NCBI GenBank assembly: GCA_003427395.1 | Contig: BFEA01000560.1 | Span: forward strand, 615,259 to 653,194 | Direction of reading: 5' to 3' | Length of the DNA stretch: 37,936 nucleotides | From: Chara braunii | Taxonomy: Eukaryota > Streptophyta > Charophyceae > Charales > Characeae | Shown here: one piece after another, positions 12,401-21,660 of the stretch | How positions within the stretch are numbered: position 1 is the first letter of the stretch | Layout of the letters: each line of letters opens with the position of its first letter | Notes under the pieces: generated by a model | The model's database searches: none | What the model saw: the letters and a program-made list of their open reading frames with translations, nothing else | What the model was told of the DNA's origin: nothing | Position numbers and translations under genes: made by a program

Positions 12401-12981
12401 TTTCACCAAGCACTGAAAAGTTGACAGTGTGAGAAGCGAGGCATTAAATTTGAAGAACCCTAGGCCTTTGGTAATATGAGAGTGAAAGGAAAGCTCCAAC
12501 ACCGTCATCCTGTGGTCAAAGGAATTACATGGCGAAATAGTGCAGATATCCGCTACTGTGAGAAGTCTTGCCAATTCATCCGTTATGAGTCCAAGGTCTA
12601 TTATGGAGTTCGCTATGCCTATTTCTCCCCTGGACCTGGTACACGTGTAGGCTCTTTTAGTTCGGTGCAACTGTCTATATGAGTCTATAAGGTCTAGATT
12701 GGCCATGAGCTGTCCCAGGGCTGCCACACCCGGCCCGTTCTGCCTTTGGTTTTGTTGCTGGTTTTGGGAGGGAGATCTTTTATCTAGTGTTGGGTCCAGC
12801 GTTGTATTATAGTCCCCCATCATTAGTGGGGCATCTGTGGGTAGTATCTGCTGGAGGGAGGCAAAAGGACCGCTCTTTGGATCGGGTCGTTAGGCGCATA
12901 AATGCATACTAGATAAAGTATTTCCGTTCCTAGAGAGGCCTTGAGACTTAGCCAAAGCCGGGTAATGGCCCCGGTAGCTCA
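9476..12981 (-). mobile_element. LINE-2 inverted body, 5' part (ORF2)
   Basis: This is the larger part of LINE-2 ORF2, read on the minus strand and decayed. From 5' to 3' it has an endonuclease remnant (IYAPNDPIQRA at about 12895-12863, then after a frameshift GDYNTTLD; FDHRMTVLEL holds the catalytic His). A helical linker follows in 11627-12823. A single TGA lies at about 11627, then YRPITLL. The RT frame (10622-11482) has FIDFEKAYDHVDW, RQGDPIVPMLF and FVDD in place of FADD. Thumb and connection segments lie at 10261-10665 and 9483-10097. It breaks off at RIRPTN, exactly where LINE-1 is inserted, and resumes at 1101. The 5' end is truncated within the endonuclease. Confidence 0.9.
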
Positions 12982-13087
12982 TCCTTGTATTTTGATAAGG
13001 GACGCTGGGCCCGGTTCCCAGCCGTGTTGCTCCCCACGAATAGACTGGAGCATCGTCTCGAAAACAAAAAAAAAAAAAAAAAAAAAA
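12982..13087 (+). mobile_element. LINE-2 sense 3' tail with poly(A)
   Basis: A plus-strand LINE 3'-UTR piece. AAGGGACG, then CCCGGTT, CTCCCCA and AATAGACTGGAG match the LINE-1 3' UTR (about 9328-9382) base for base with scattered differences. It ends in an A-run at 13066-13087. It abuts the minus-strand LINE-2 endonuclease fragment at about 12981 and is followed at once by the right copy of the 10-bp target-site duplication. Together with the inverted body this is the layout left by twin priming. Confidence 0.7.
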
Positions 13088-13088
13088 G

Positions 13089-13098
13089 GAACGCTTCC
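13089..13098. repeat. Right target-site duplication of LINE-2
   Basis: GAACGCTTCC is identical to 589-598 and follows the poly(A) tail after one extra G. Confidence 0.65.
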
Positions 13099-13099
13099 A

Positions 13100-13745
13100 G
13101 TCGGATGAATTTCGGTGCTCCTGTAGTGGCCCGTACATTTCATAAATTGTGGCTTGTATACGGGCACGACTTTAGGAAGTACTGGTGGCTCAAACAACAG
13201 TTTGCTGCATTTGTAGCTGATGGACAAAGTTAGCCACAACTTGCTGCTCTCGGCCCCCCTATTGCTATAGCTGGTCCTAATTTTCTCCTAACCCCCTTGT
13301 CTCTCAAGTCAACCAAACCTAAGCCATTAGTCGACCACAGAATGGTCCAGGCACTGAGGAAATTTTCAGGCAAGCAAAAAAATCAGATAATTGAAGTTAG
13401 GTTGTACTTGAGCTCACTGGTACGAGGGTGGAAGTGCTGCAGTCCTTGCTCACATCTTCAATGGTTGAGCCACTTATAGTCATCTGGTTGCAGGCTGAGG
13501 CTTCCCAGGCTAGTCAAAACAAGGAAGCATAGCCCACTTGGTTGAAGCTAATCCCCATTGAAGAGACATACCGGCTGCTCAAACTGCCATTCGATGATCC
13601 ATACTGGGCTCTTAGATCCCGATGAGCTCATGTAGAATTGGGGCAACAATGGTGGACTAGTAACATGCAGGCCTTGTATCAAAAGGCCTCTGCAGTCTTT
13701 GCCACCTTGGCTCTGAAAATCACAAAGATTAAGAATGCACCCCTT
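13100..13745 (+). pseudogene. Possible degenerate coding relic, family unknown
   Basis: Plus-strand frames change several times but keep protein-like composition without simple repeats: FHKLWLVYGHDF (about 13138), then LRKFSGK (about 13355), LIPIEETYRLLKLPFDD (about 13545-13595) and WWTSNMQALYQK (about 13648). I do not recognise the family, and no frame is open for long. It may be a decayed gag or host gene fragment, or chance. Confidence 0.25.
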
Positions 13746-14351
13746 ACGCTATATTGTGATAAGCCAAGCTCCGTACCCCGTGGCTTTCACGTACCCTTCG
13801 GACGAAAACCCGAAGTAAGCCCCGAAGTATCGACCATGACCGATTACAGAAAACGGGGTCCATTTCTGAACTCTGAGGACCAATTGCATGCATCTTTTGA
13901 GGTTGCCCCTGTCCTTGTTCAAATTAGTCTCGCGCGGCCGATTAGTGACCGTGCACGAATTTCCAAAGAAACGGTTATGAGAGTCGGTTGACAACAATTT
14001 TCAATTTTTCTTTGCATTTTGAATCCTTGCTTGCCACGCAAGCTCACTTCCCGCTTTGTGCGTGCATGCCAACTTCCTTTCTTGCTGTCCTTTGTCTTCG
14101 CGCACTCCTTCATCTCCCTCCAAACCCTTCGTCCGATCCCCTCCTGGTTCTTCGGTACGATTGATTGGTCGACAGTTAGGATGGTCGGATCAAGCTGCAA
14201 GAGCGAACTTACGTCCGCAGTTTGAACAACCACCCCAAGTGAGCGAAAAATTTGATTGTTCTGCCTTCTTACCTTCTGGAACCTTCTTCCTTTTCTCCTC
14301 CTCATCTATGCCCCTCACTACCTGCATTACACACTGGTGCTCCACCGCCTA

Positions 14352-14360
14352 CGCTATAAA
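14352..14360 (+). promoter_or_regulatory. TATA-box-like element
   Basis: GCTATAAAT fits a plant TATA box. It lies about 330 bases upstream of a primer-binding-site-like sequence, the spacing expected from the promoter to the end of a 5' LTR. No transcript evidence is available. Confidence 0.3.
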
Positions 14361-14687
14361 TTTGCGCATCCCCTTCCTCTCATCCTCTTTGATCTCAGCT
14401 GATATGTTGCACGAGTTATGTGCTTAGTTCGCAGCGCCGAACAGGCTCGACGTGCCCAAGGAACGGGCGGAGTGACAACGTGGGGTGGAATTAGTGGTAG
14501 ACTCGAGGTAAGGGAGGACTGAGCGGTGGTGGAGATGGGAACGCGGCCAGCGGCAGGACCCGCCTGCCACATTGTGCAACGTTAGGGTTTGGACACAGGC
14601 GCATCCTGACCTGCCAGCTGCCTGACGTCGGATACACTTCATAAAAAAACAGTCCCCAAAACCACGCAGGGACCCAACTCACCTGAG

Positions 14688-14751
14688 TGGTATCAGAGCA
14701 GGCAGTTGCATATCTCAAATCTGTGAGTGGGTTCAAACCCCAACATCAACC
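14688..14751 (+). other. iMet-type primer binding site or tRNA-like segment
   Basis: TGGTATCAGAGC at 14688-14699 is the complement of the 3' end of plant initiator-Met tRNA without CCA-end mismatch, the usual primer site of plant LTR retrotransposons. GGTTCAAACCC at 14730-14740 resembles a Pol III B box, and ACCA closes the stretch. So it is either the primer site of a plus-strand LTR element whose 5' LTR lies to the left, or a tRNA-derived relic. No plus-strand gag or pol follows. Confidence 0.4.
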
Positions 14752-14782
14752 ATTAGCAGCGAGCTTCATATAATATTGATAT

Positions 14783-14925
14783 TTGTGTGTGTGTGGGTGG
14801 GTGGCGAGCGGGCGGCAGGCAGGCAGGCAGGCGGCTGGGTGGGTGGGTGGGTGGGTGGGTGGGTGGCAGGCAGACAGGCAGGTGCGTGGGCGGGCAGGCG
14901 GGTTGGGGGGTGGGTGGCTGGGTTC
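14783..14925 (+). repeat. G-rich (GGGT/GGCA) low-complexity tract
   Basis: An array of TGGG and GGCA tetramers includes at least seven successive GGGT units at about 14836-14866. All three plus frames stay open through it because of composition, not coding. The tract has strong G-quadruplex potential on the plus strand. Confidence 0.9.
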
Positions 14926-15041
14926 TACACAGGAAGGTGCGTGCACCCGCCCCCATGCCTTTTGTCGAAAGTAACGAAATGCCTGACAAAAACAAAGGGA
15001 AAATAAGGTTTCCAACAAAAGGGGGAAAAAAGCCCCTGAAA

Positions 15042-15190
15042 GCGGGGAACGACGAAAACAAAAGGAAAAAAAAGGTCGCGGCAGCGGGAAACGACGAAAA
15101 CAAAAGGGAAAAAAAAGGCTGCGGCAGTGAGAAACGACAAAAACAAAAGGAAAAAGAAAGGTTGCGGCAGCGGGAAACGACAAACAGCGA
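15042..15190. repeat. About 43-bp A-rich minisatellite
   Basis: Units starting at about 15042, 15083, 15126 and 15169 share GCGGGAAACGACGAAAACA followed by an A/G-rich run and GCGGCAG. The period is 41-43 bp, with about 3.5 copies. Confidence 0.8.
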
Positions 15191-15647
15191 ACGGGAACGA
15201 AAACCAACAAAAGAAAAAAAAGCAAAAAACGACGACCGAAAAACAGAAAGGAAAAAAAAATTGCCTTGCCCGCTTATCAGATGGCGGGCGCGTCGAGGTA
15301 TTCATCCGCATTGATGCCCGTCGTGTACCTGGACCCGTGGGTGCTCTCTCTCATTTAGTAGCGTGCTGTGAACAATTCGGTACGTGCGCCACTCTACCCG
15401 CCCTCGATCGCCTTCATCCGCCGGCCCGCACCGAAATTTCGACCCGATTCCGATGCGCAGCGGACCATTGACCTCCCCGTCGTGGCCAATGCTGTTTAAG
15501 GGGTAGGATTCAAGCCCACCTTCACTTAGGGCGGGCACTCGGCTTGCTGGGGGCCTCTGCCCATAACATGTGATGTCTGATAAGGCCCCGTGAGGGCTCG
15601 TTCCTCGCATTCCATCCCCCTGAGCTTCGAAAGTCCGCTAAGATGCT
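15191..15647. other. Gypsy-D downstream region, possible 3' LTR
   Basis: No gene is seen. On the minus strand, just after the integrase stop, a purine-rich run (CAGGGGGATGGAATG, about 15609-15623) looks like a polypurine tract, so the sequence to its left may be the 3' LTR of Gypsy-D. I cannot define LTR ends because no second copy is present. Confidence 0.35.
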
Positions 15648-17711
15648 TCATGCTGGTGCCTTCCCCTTCAGTTTTTTCTCATACTCGGCCACGATCTGAG
15701 GAGTTGTCTTGACCAGCTCCTCCCTTGTAAACCATCGATCTTCCTTAGGATCCGTATGATGCCTGAACCATACTTTGTACTCCCTTGCAGGTTTAGGCGG
15801 TCTACCACTGCCAGCTGGCTTGGGAACAGGCATGTCTCCGTGCTCCAGGATATCGTCGACATCCACGTGGCCATCCATGTTTGGGGGCAGCATAGATCTC
15901 CGTAATGGGAACTCTTCTGTCTCAACCAAAGGAGCGAGCTTTGAGGCATGGAAAACAGGGTAAGTGCGTAAGTGACCAGGGATACGAATGACGTACGACG
16001 GACCATCCGTCTCACTACCCACAACATCCAGGACTTCCCACAGACTGAAATATTGAGGCATTAGTTTCCTAGAGATGCCGAACTCTTGTCCTAGTTCACT
16101 AGCCTTAACCCAGACACGTTCCCCTACATGAAATGTGGACTGTCGACGATGATTGTTCTCAGAAGCAATCATTGCTTCCTGAGACTTCTTGATGTTCTCG
16201 ACAGCTTGTTGCAGCAACTACGCTTACTGGACACCAAATTCAATGGTTCCAGGAGTTGCAGGAGGTCAGTTTTCAGCAAGGAGGAAGTCTGGTGCAGATC
16301 TAGGCTTCCACCCTAGATGCAGTTGATTCGGTGTGACCTCAGTGGTGCTGTGTACAACGATATTGTACAGACTGGCGATGAGAGGTAACTTCTCATCCCA
16401 ATCATCTTGGATGGGCTTAGTATAATGCCTCACCAGATGCTGCACCACCCGGTTCAGCTGTTCAGCCTGCCCATTGGCTTCGGGATGATTCCCATAAGTC
16501 ATTTGGAGTTGGCTGCCCATCTGTTGAGCGGCCTTCTTCCACATCTCGCTTGTGAAACGCACATCACTATCACTGACGATCGTCTTTGGCAACCCAAAGT
16601 CATGCACCCAGTTATCCATGAATAACTTGATGACGTGTTCAGTCCTGGCAGTCTCCGACATGGCAATTAGTCTAGCAAACTTAGCAAATCTATCCACTAT
16701 GATGAAGATGTGCCTCTTGCCATTCTTGCTGGTCACGAGAGTATCCATGAAGTCCATGGAGATTACTCTGCCCCGGGCCAGCAGGAATGGGTAGAGGTTT
16801 GAGTAACCCAATCGGAGTTTGAGTCCGCGGCTTGTCCCACTAACAGACCTGACAGGTCTGTACGTACTGCTTTGCATCGTCCAGCATGTTAGGCCATTGG
16901 AATCGTTGTACTAAATTAGCACTAGTCTTCTTATAGCTGAAATGTCCCGTTGCGTCGTGGCACTCACCTAAGAATAAACGACGCAAAATTTCCCTAGATG
17001 GAACAACTAACCTTTTAAACCCTGCCTTCTCAAGAAAGAGTAACCCATCCACCATCACAAACTCGTCAGTGGTGGCCTTGTCTTTGGCCTCCAGTTTGTT
17101 GATTATGTCCATCGTGATGGGGTTTTCCTTGTAGGCTTCCCCCCAGGATCGAGTAACATCCTCAGAAAGGCCAAACTAAAAAATCAGCGCACCTAGGTAA
17201 TTTGCCCTGCGAGACAATGCATCTGCAACCTTGTTGTACTCTCCCTTCACATAGTCTAGTTTGAAGTTATACTGATCTATGACTTCAATCCAACGTTTGA
17301 GTGCATTCGAGAGAACTGTGTCTTGATCCACTTGAGGGTCTGATGGTCAGTTCTCAAATAGAAGAACCTTCCTAACATATAGTGCCTCCAGTGGACCGCT
17401 GCCGTGTAGAGGGCGTGGAGTTCCATTTCGTAGGTGGACTTTGCCAACTTCTTAGATGACATTTTTTTGCTCATATACTCGACCGATCTAAACTTCTTCC
17501 CTTCCTGCTGAGCCAACACTGCGCCAATGTCGTCTTGGCTTGCGTTAGTGGTTACAACAAAAGGCCTTTGCAGGTCGGGTACCATGAGAACCTCATGGTG
17601 CGTGAGAGCATGCTTCAAACGCTTGAAAGCTGCCTCACACTCGTCGGTCCACTCCCGTGGCGTATCAAGTCGAGTTAGATCAGTCAACAGCCATTTCGTC
17701 AAAATGGACAT
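15648..17711 (-). pseudogene. Gypsy-D pol relic (RNase H, integrase, tail)
   Basis: A 5'-truncated Ty3/gypsy polyprotein. It starts at the RT/RNase H junction (LTKWLLTDLTRLDTP), then RNase H (VTTNASQDDIGAVLAQ with Asn where Asp is usual, YEMELHAL, RTDHQTLKWIKTQ). A frame change follows, then VADALSRRANYLGAL, a stop, and the integrase N-terminal zinc finger (HDATGHFSYKKT to CQVC, in 16840-17112). The integrase core at 16266-16877 shows MDFMDTL, VSDSDVRFTSEMW and NHPEANGQAEQLNR, the D-D-E set. After three stops in 16218-16265 comes the C-terminal part (15648-16217) with a chromodomain-like end (EYKVWFRHHTDPKEDRWFTREEL). RT, protease and gag are absent. The left-hand break at 17,711 abuts the hairpin junction. 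Confidence 0.9.
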
Positions 17712-17860
17712 ATTATATTTTTTGAACGAAATTGAAATCGAGTTTTTGGGCAAAAATCCGGTCCAAATTTTTGGCTCTTGGGGGTCCGGCGTTCCTAGAA
17801 CACCGGACCCCCTAGATGTATCTGATTTTAGCTTAAGGTCAGATACATCTAAGGGGTCCG
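17712..17860. repeat. Compact hairpin segment between Gypsy-D and hAT
   Basis: About 150 bases with overlapping inverted repeats. Hairpin 1 pairs 17781-17794 with 17798-17811 (14-bp arms GGGGTCCGGCGTTC and GAACACCGGACCCC, one G-T pair, 3-base loop). Hairpin 2 pairs 17804-17825 with 17839-17860 (22-bp arms, one mismatch, 13-base loop). They share the CGGACCCC block, so only one can form at a time. Coding similarity to hAT ends on the right edge and to Gypsy-D on the left edge. It could be the terminus of a DNA transposon or a small foldback element. Confidence 0.75.
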
Positions 17861-19135
17861 TGCTCCTTAATGAAGCGCACCACCGCTCTCCCCCTCACGA
17901 TGATGTCCTTGGACCACGAGCCCGAACAGCCAATGTCTGACAACATCTTGTTGCAGACATGCACTGCGCATGGGAGCCACGTGATCCGTCGATGCTCTGG
18001 CCTCTGCTCGGGCCCCTGGAGCATGTTCGCCGCGGCAACGTACGCCAAGGCGGAGTCGGTGCAGATGGCGTTCACCCACTTAGGGGGGAAGTCATCGAAC
18101 ACCTTGATCCAGTGCGCCAACACATCAGGCGCCCGATCCCGCTCACCCTCCCTGTTCATCATCCGGACAAGCATCACCCCATGCGACCCGCCGGCAAGGA
18201 AGTTCACGATAGGTCTAGCATCGCGTGACTTCCTTCCGTCTGACATAATGGTGGCCCCCGTGACATAGAAAGGAGCCCTGACCTCCGCGAGATCAGCTCC
18301 CACATCGTCCGCCGTGTGGACAATGGTCTCTATGTCCGCAATCTCGTTCTCTGAAGGTCACAACACCTTCACTGGCCCCGACAAGTCCCGTCCAACCATG
18401 GCTCGCTCCGGAAGACGTTGAACGCCAGGTGCCAACTGTACACAAACCGCAGCCACTTCTTCTTGAACTCCATCTGCCACTTTGAAGAGAATGACTCCGT
18501 GATCGTGTTCTGCCTCAGCCTCTTCTACGCCGCCGTCGTTCGCGCCCCCTCCTCTCTCTCCTTCCTCTTCCCCGCAGACGGACCCGCCTCAGCCGTATCC
18601 GCACCTGCCCGTGAATGAGCGGACACGTGCGCCGACGCAAAGTACTGGCCCTGCTGCCCCCCGGCTCGCTGACAACGCCCTTCCCTCGTTCCCTCCCTGA
18701 CGACCCCGCCCGCGCAACCTCCTCGACGTCGTCGTGCACGTCGATCTGCTCCTCCGCGTCCCTCATCTCTCCCTCCCCCCCCTCGTCCCGTCGCGGATCC
18801 ATGGCAGGCGTCGGACCGTGAAGCTCCTCAAACCGCTGGATCCGCTCTAGGAACTTGTCGGACATCTTGTACTCACTGTTGTAGTGGATGTCGACAAGTG
18901 CCTCGTCGGTCACATCCGGACATCCCTTGCCCCGGCGGAAATGGCGCGCCTCCACGAACTGGTTGCCCTGGAACTGGTGGCCGCAGAAAACGCACTTCAA
19001 CATGCGATTGCCGCGGAATCTCTCGCCCAGACTCTATCCCACACAGATGTACTTGTAGACGCAGCATTTCTTCTGCGCCTTCAAATTCTCGTCCTCCCCC
19101 CCATCCTCAAACACCCTGACCTGACTTCGCGGCAT
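17861..19135 (-). pseudogene. hAT-type transposase pseudogene (BED finger, DUF659-like)
   Basis: hAT transposases cut and paste DNA transposons. A minus-strand ATG at 19135 (MPRSQVRV) is in frame with the downstream zinc finger across one TAG. A BED-type finger follows: LKCVFCGHQFQGN, then ARHFRRGKGC. Next is an acidic stretch (RRDEGGEGEMRDAEE). Frame changes occupy 18304-18600, where SKWQMEFKKKWLRFVY is still visible. The DUF659-like core (17859-18303) contains APFYVTGATIMSDGRKSRDARPI and ICTDSALAYVAAAN, and PCAVHVCNKMLSDIG. It stops at RFIKEHG, at the hairpin segment, so the catalytic C-terminus with the dimerisation region is missing. A TGA lies in place of an expected Trp upstream of the core. 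Confidence 0.85.
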
Positions 19136-19359
19136 CGTGCCCGCTCGCCGATGGGTGCACCGAAGCGGCCGGCCCTTAGCCCGTCACACAGAGCTCCAAC
19201 TCCTGGCGACCTCCCTCCCCGCACCACACCCCGTCGGACCACCGCTCAGCGGCCCCTGTTGCGCCGCCCACGCACCCCGCACGTCCTCGAACCGCCCCAC
19301 CACCCCAGCAACCGGGCCCCCCCACTCACACGGATGCCGCAAAGGCCGCGTTCAAATAA

Positions 19360-19395
19360 TTGAACGCGCGTTCAAAAAAAATGAACGCGTGTTCA
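19360..19395. repeat. GAACGCGCGTTC palindromes, left cluster
   Basis: A 16-bp perfect palindrome TTGAACGCGCGTTCAA (19360-19375) and a near copy TGAACGCGTGTTCA (19382-19395) lie about 225 bases upstream of the hAT start. Clustered short repeats near element ends are where hAT transposases bind in known elements. That role here is inferred. Confidence 0.7.
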
Positions 19396-19510
19396 ATTTT
19401 TAGTCTCGCTGCGCGCCGCCGCCATCTACATCGCCGCTCCGCGTCGTCGTCGTCGCCGTTCGCTGCTGCGCCGCTCCGTCGACGTCCACGCGCACCTCCG
19501 CCACGTCAAG

Positions 19511-19511
<1 letters not shown>

Positions 19512-19601
<90 letters not shown>

Positions 19602-20340
19602 NNNNNNNNNNNNNNNNNNNNNNNNNNNNNNNNNNNNNNNNNNNNNNNNNNNNNNNNNNNNNNNNNNNNNNNNNNNNNNNNNNNNNNNNNNNNNNNNNNN
19701 NNNNNNNNNNNNNNNNNNNNNNNNNNNNNNNNNNNNNNNNNNNNNNNNNNNNNNNNNNNNNNNNNNNNNNNNNNNNNNNNNNNNNNNNNNNNNNNNNNNN
19801 NNNNNNNNNNNNNNNNNNNNNNNNNNNNNNNNNNNNNNNNNNNNNNNNNNNNNNNNNNNNNNNNNNNNNNNNNNNNNNNNNNNNNNNNNNNNNNNNNNNN
19901 NNNNNNNNNNNNNNNNNNNNNNNNNNNNNNNNNNNNNNNNNNNNNNNNNNNNNNNNNNNNNNNNNNNNNNNNNNNNNNNNNNNNNNNNNNNNNNNNNNNN
20001 NNNNNNNNNNNNNNNNNNNNNNNNNNNNNNNNNNNNNNNNNNNNNNNNNNNNNNNNNNNNNNNNNNNNNNNNNNNNNNNNNNNNNNNNNNNNNNNNNNNN
20101 NNNNNNNNNNNNNNNNNNNNNNNNNNNNNNNNNNNNNNNNNNNNNNNNNNNNNNNNNNNNNNNNNNNNNNNNNNNNNNNNNNNNNNNNNNNNNNNNNNNN
20201 NNNNNNNNNNNNNNNNNNNNNNNNNNNNNNNNNNNNNNNNNNNNNNNNNNNNNNNNNNNNNNNNNNNNNNNNNNNNNNNNNNNNNNNNNNNNNNNNNNNN
20301 NNNNNNNNNNNNNNNNTTTTTTTTTTTTTTTTTTTTTTTT
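19512..20340. other. CT microsatellite, 715-base assembly gap, T-run
   Basis: A CT dinucleotide run to 19601 is followed by N from 19602 to 20316 and a T-run at 20317-20340. The gap is bounded by simple repeats on both sides and its content is unknown. Open frames spanning it are artefacts. Confidence 0.98.
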
Positions 20341-20445
20341 AACCCGGCGACCTCCCCAGTGTCCCCACAGAACCCCACAGGCTCCCCTGACCCTCCAGTG
20401 GCCTCACAGGCACCTCCCCAGCCCACACAGCCCCCTGCGCAAATG

Positions 20446-20533
20446 CGTCAAACGCGTTCAGGGGCGTTCAGTGAACGCGCGTTCATCGCGTTCATAAACT
20501 GAACGTGGAACGCGCGTTCAATGAACGCGCGGT
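20446..20533. repeat. GAACGCGCGTTC palindromes, right cluster
   Basis: About seven direct or inverted copies of the motif GAACGCG(CG)TTC within 88 bases, including TGAACGCGCGTTCA at 20472-20485 and GGAACGCGCGTTCA at 20507-20520. They match the cluster at 19360-19395 across the gap and probably mark the 5' end of the hAT element. Confidence 0.7.
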
Positions 20534-20576
20534 AACATAGCCACTCTCTTCTCATCACCCCCCCCGCTCACAACTC

Positions 20577-21256
20577 CCCTGAACATCCTGCTCCTATCTA
20601 ACAACACTAACAATCTCAAAGGCGGCAAGGAAGTATCGTTCCAACTACTCAGGAATCTGGCCCTATGGGTTATCTGGAAGAGGAGATGCACCAAGACGAT
20701 TGAAGGAACTGAGGTGCCAAGAGAAGAAATGTGGGCTCTACTACTGAGAATGGCTGAGACTGAGATTCGATTCAGATGGAGGGAAGTAACATCGGCGATG
20801 AAAGGCATACCAAAAAGGATAGCCACAAAGAGAAGGGTGTTCAAAAGAGACTGGCTTCTACAGGGAAGGATCGCCACTGTGGTAGAAAACATATTGATTT
20901 GGAAAAAGTGGCACAATACAAGGATAGGACCACAATGATAAGCAAACTGAGATTAAAATCTCAATAGTAGAGACATCTCTCCCTTTTTCTTGCTTCATAT
21001 GTATTATCTGACAGAGACACAGCAGACTCTGAGAGGAAAAGTGGTAGGGCAAGCTAACAGTCAATCCTCCTGTTAAGGAGCAATCAATGCTGGTCAGGGT
21101 TCCTTCGGCCAAACGGAAGGAAGCGTGAGGGTGTTCACCATGTAATCCAATTTTTGACTTACCGGTGGAAAGGAACCGGACTGATTCTCCCCAGAATGGA
21201 TATGGAGCCAGGACCATAAGGACCTGTTTAAAAAAAAAAAAAAGATAAAAAAAAAG
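20577..21256 (+). mobile_element. LINE-3: 5'-truncated LINE tail
   Basis: The C-terminal end of ORF2 runs to about 20937 (SFQLLRNLALWVIWKRRCTK, then MAETEIRFRWREV), collinear with LINE-1 (SFQFNIFGLGRKAVIWVIWQRRC and ETEIRAQW). A 3' UTR follows with CCGGACTGATTCTCCCCAGAATGG, related to the LINE-1 and LINE-2 tails, then an A-rich tail at 21230-21256 interrupted by GAT. The 5' end is cut close to the GAACGCG repeats. It is inserted next to, or into, a gag fragment on its right. Confidence 0.85.
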
Positions 21257-21660
21257 GGATCTTCTGCGTGGCCTTTGCGTTCTTGGATTTAAACTGTTGA
21301 CGACCAAATTCACCGCAGTTTATGCAAACCCCACGCTGCCAATGGTCATGCCACTTCTCCTGATCCAAACCTGCTCTAACTCAAGCAGCTATTTTGTTTG
21401 GGTTAGTGGTTTGCCCCTGACTCCTTCGTTGACCGCCCTTGCCGTGGCTACCTGCCTTAGTTTTGAGTGTCGTTGTCGAGCGCATCAGGCCCCCCGCGAA
21501 CGAGGGCCCTCCCGGCCATGTCACGCAAGAGATAAAACAAAAAAATTCAAGATCGAGAGACAACTCGGGAACGATGCATAACATTTCGTGAACCGCCAAG
21601 ACGGACGTGGTTGCATCACTCCTTCGCCGCTCTAGCCGGGTGCGCCAACTATACATCCCG
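21257..21660 (-). pseudogene. Probable gypsy gag zinc-knuckle fragment
   Basis: Minus-strand translation gives KAGSHGKGGQRRSQGQTTNPNKIAA, a stop, then EKWHDHWQRGVCINCGEFG. The CINCGEFG part looks like the start of a retrotransposon CCHC knuckle whose later His and Cys are lost. Upstream sequence in this frame is unremarkable. The call rests on one short motif. Confidence 0.35.

Noticed and set aside
14776-15314. Overlapping open frames of 63-175 residues on both strands
   Set aside because: They come from the G-rich tetramer array and the A-rich minisatellite, where stops are rare by composition; no domain is visible.
19360-20502. A 380-residue plus-strand frame
   Set aside because: It runs through the N gap and simple repeats; the coding content is undefined.
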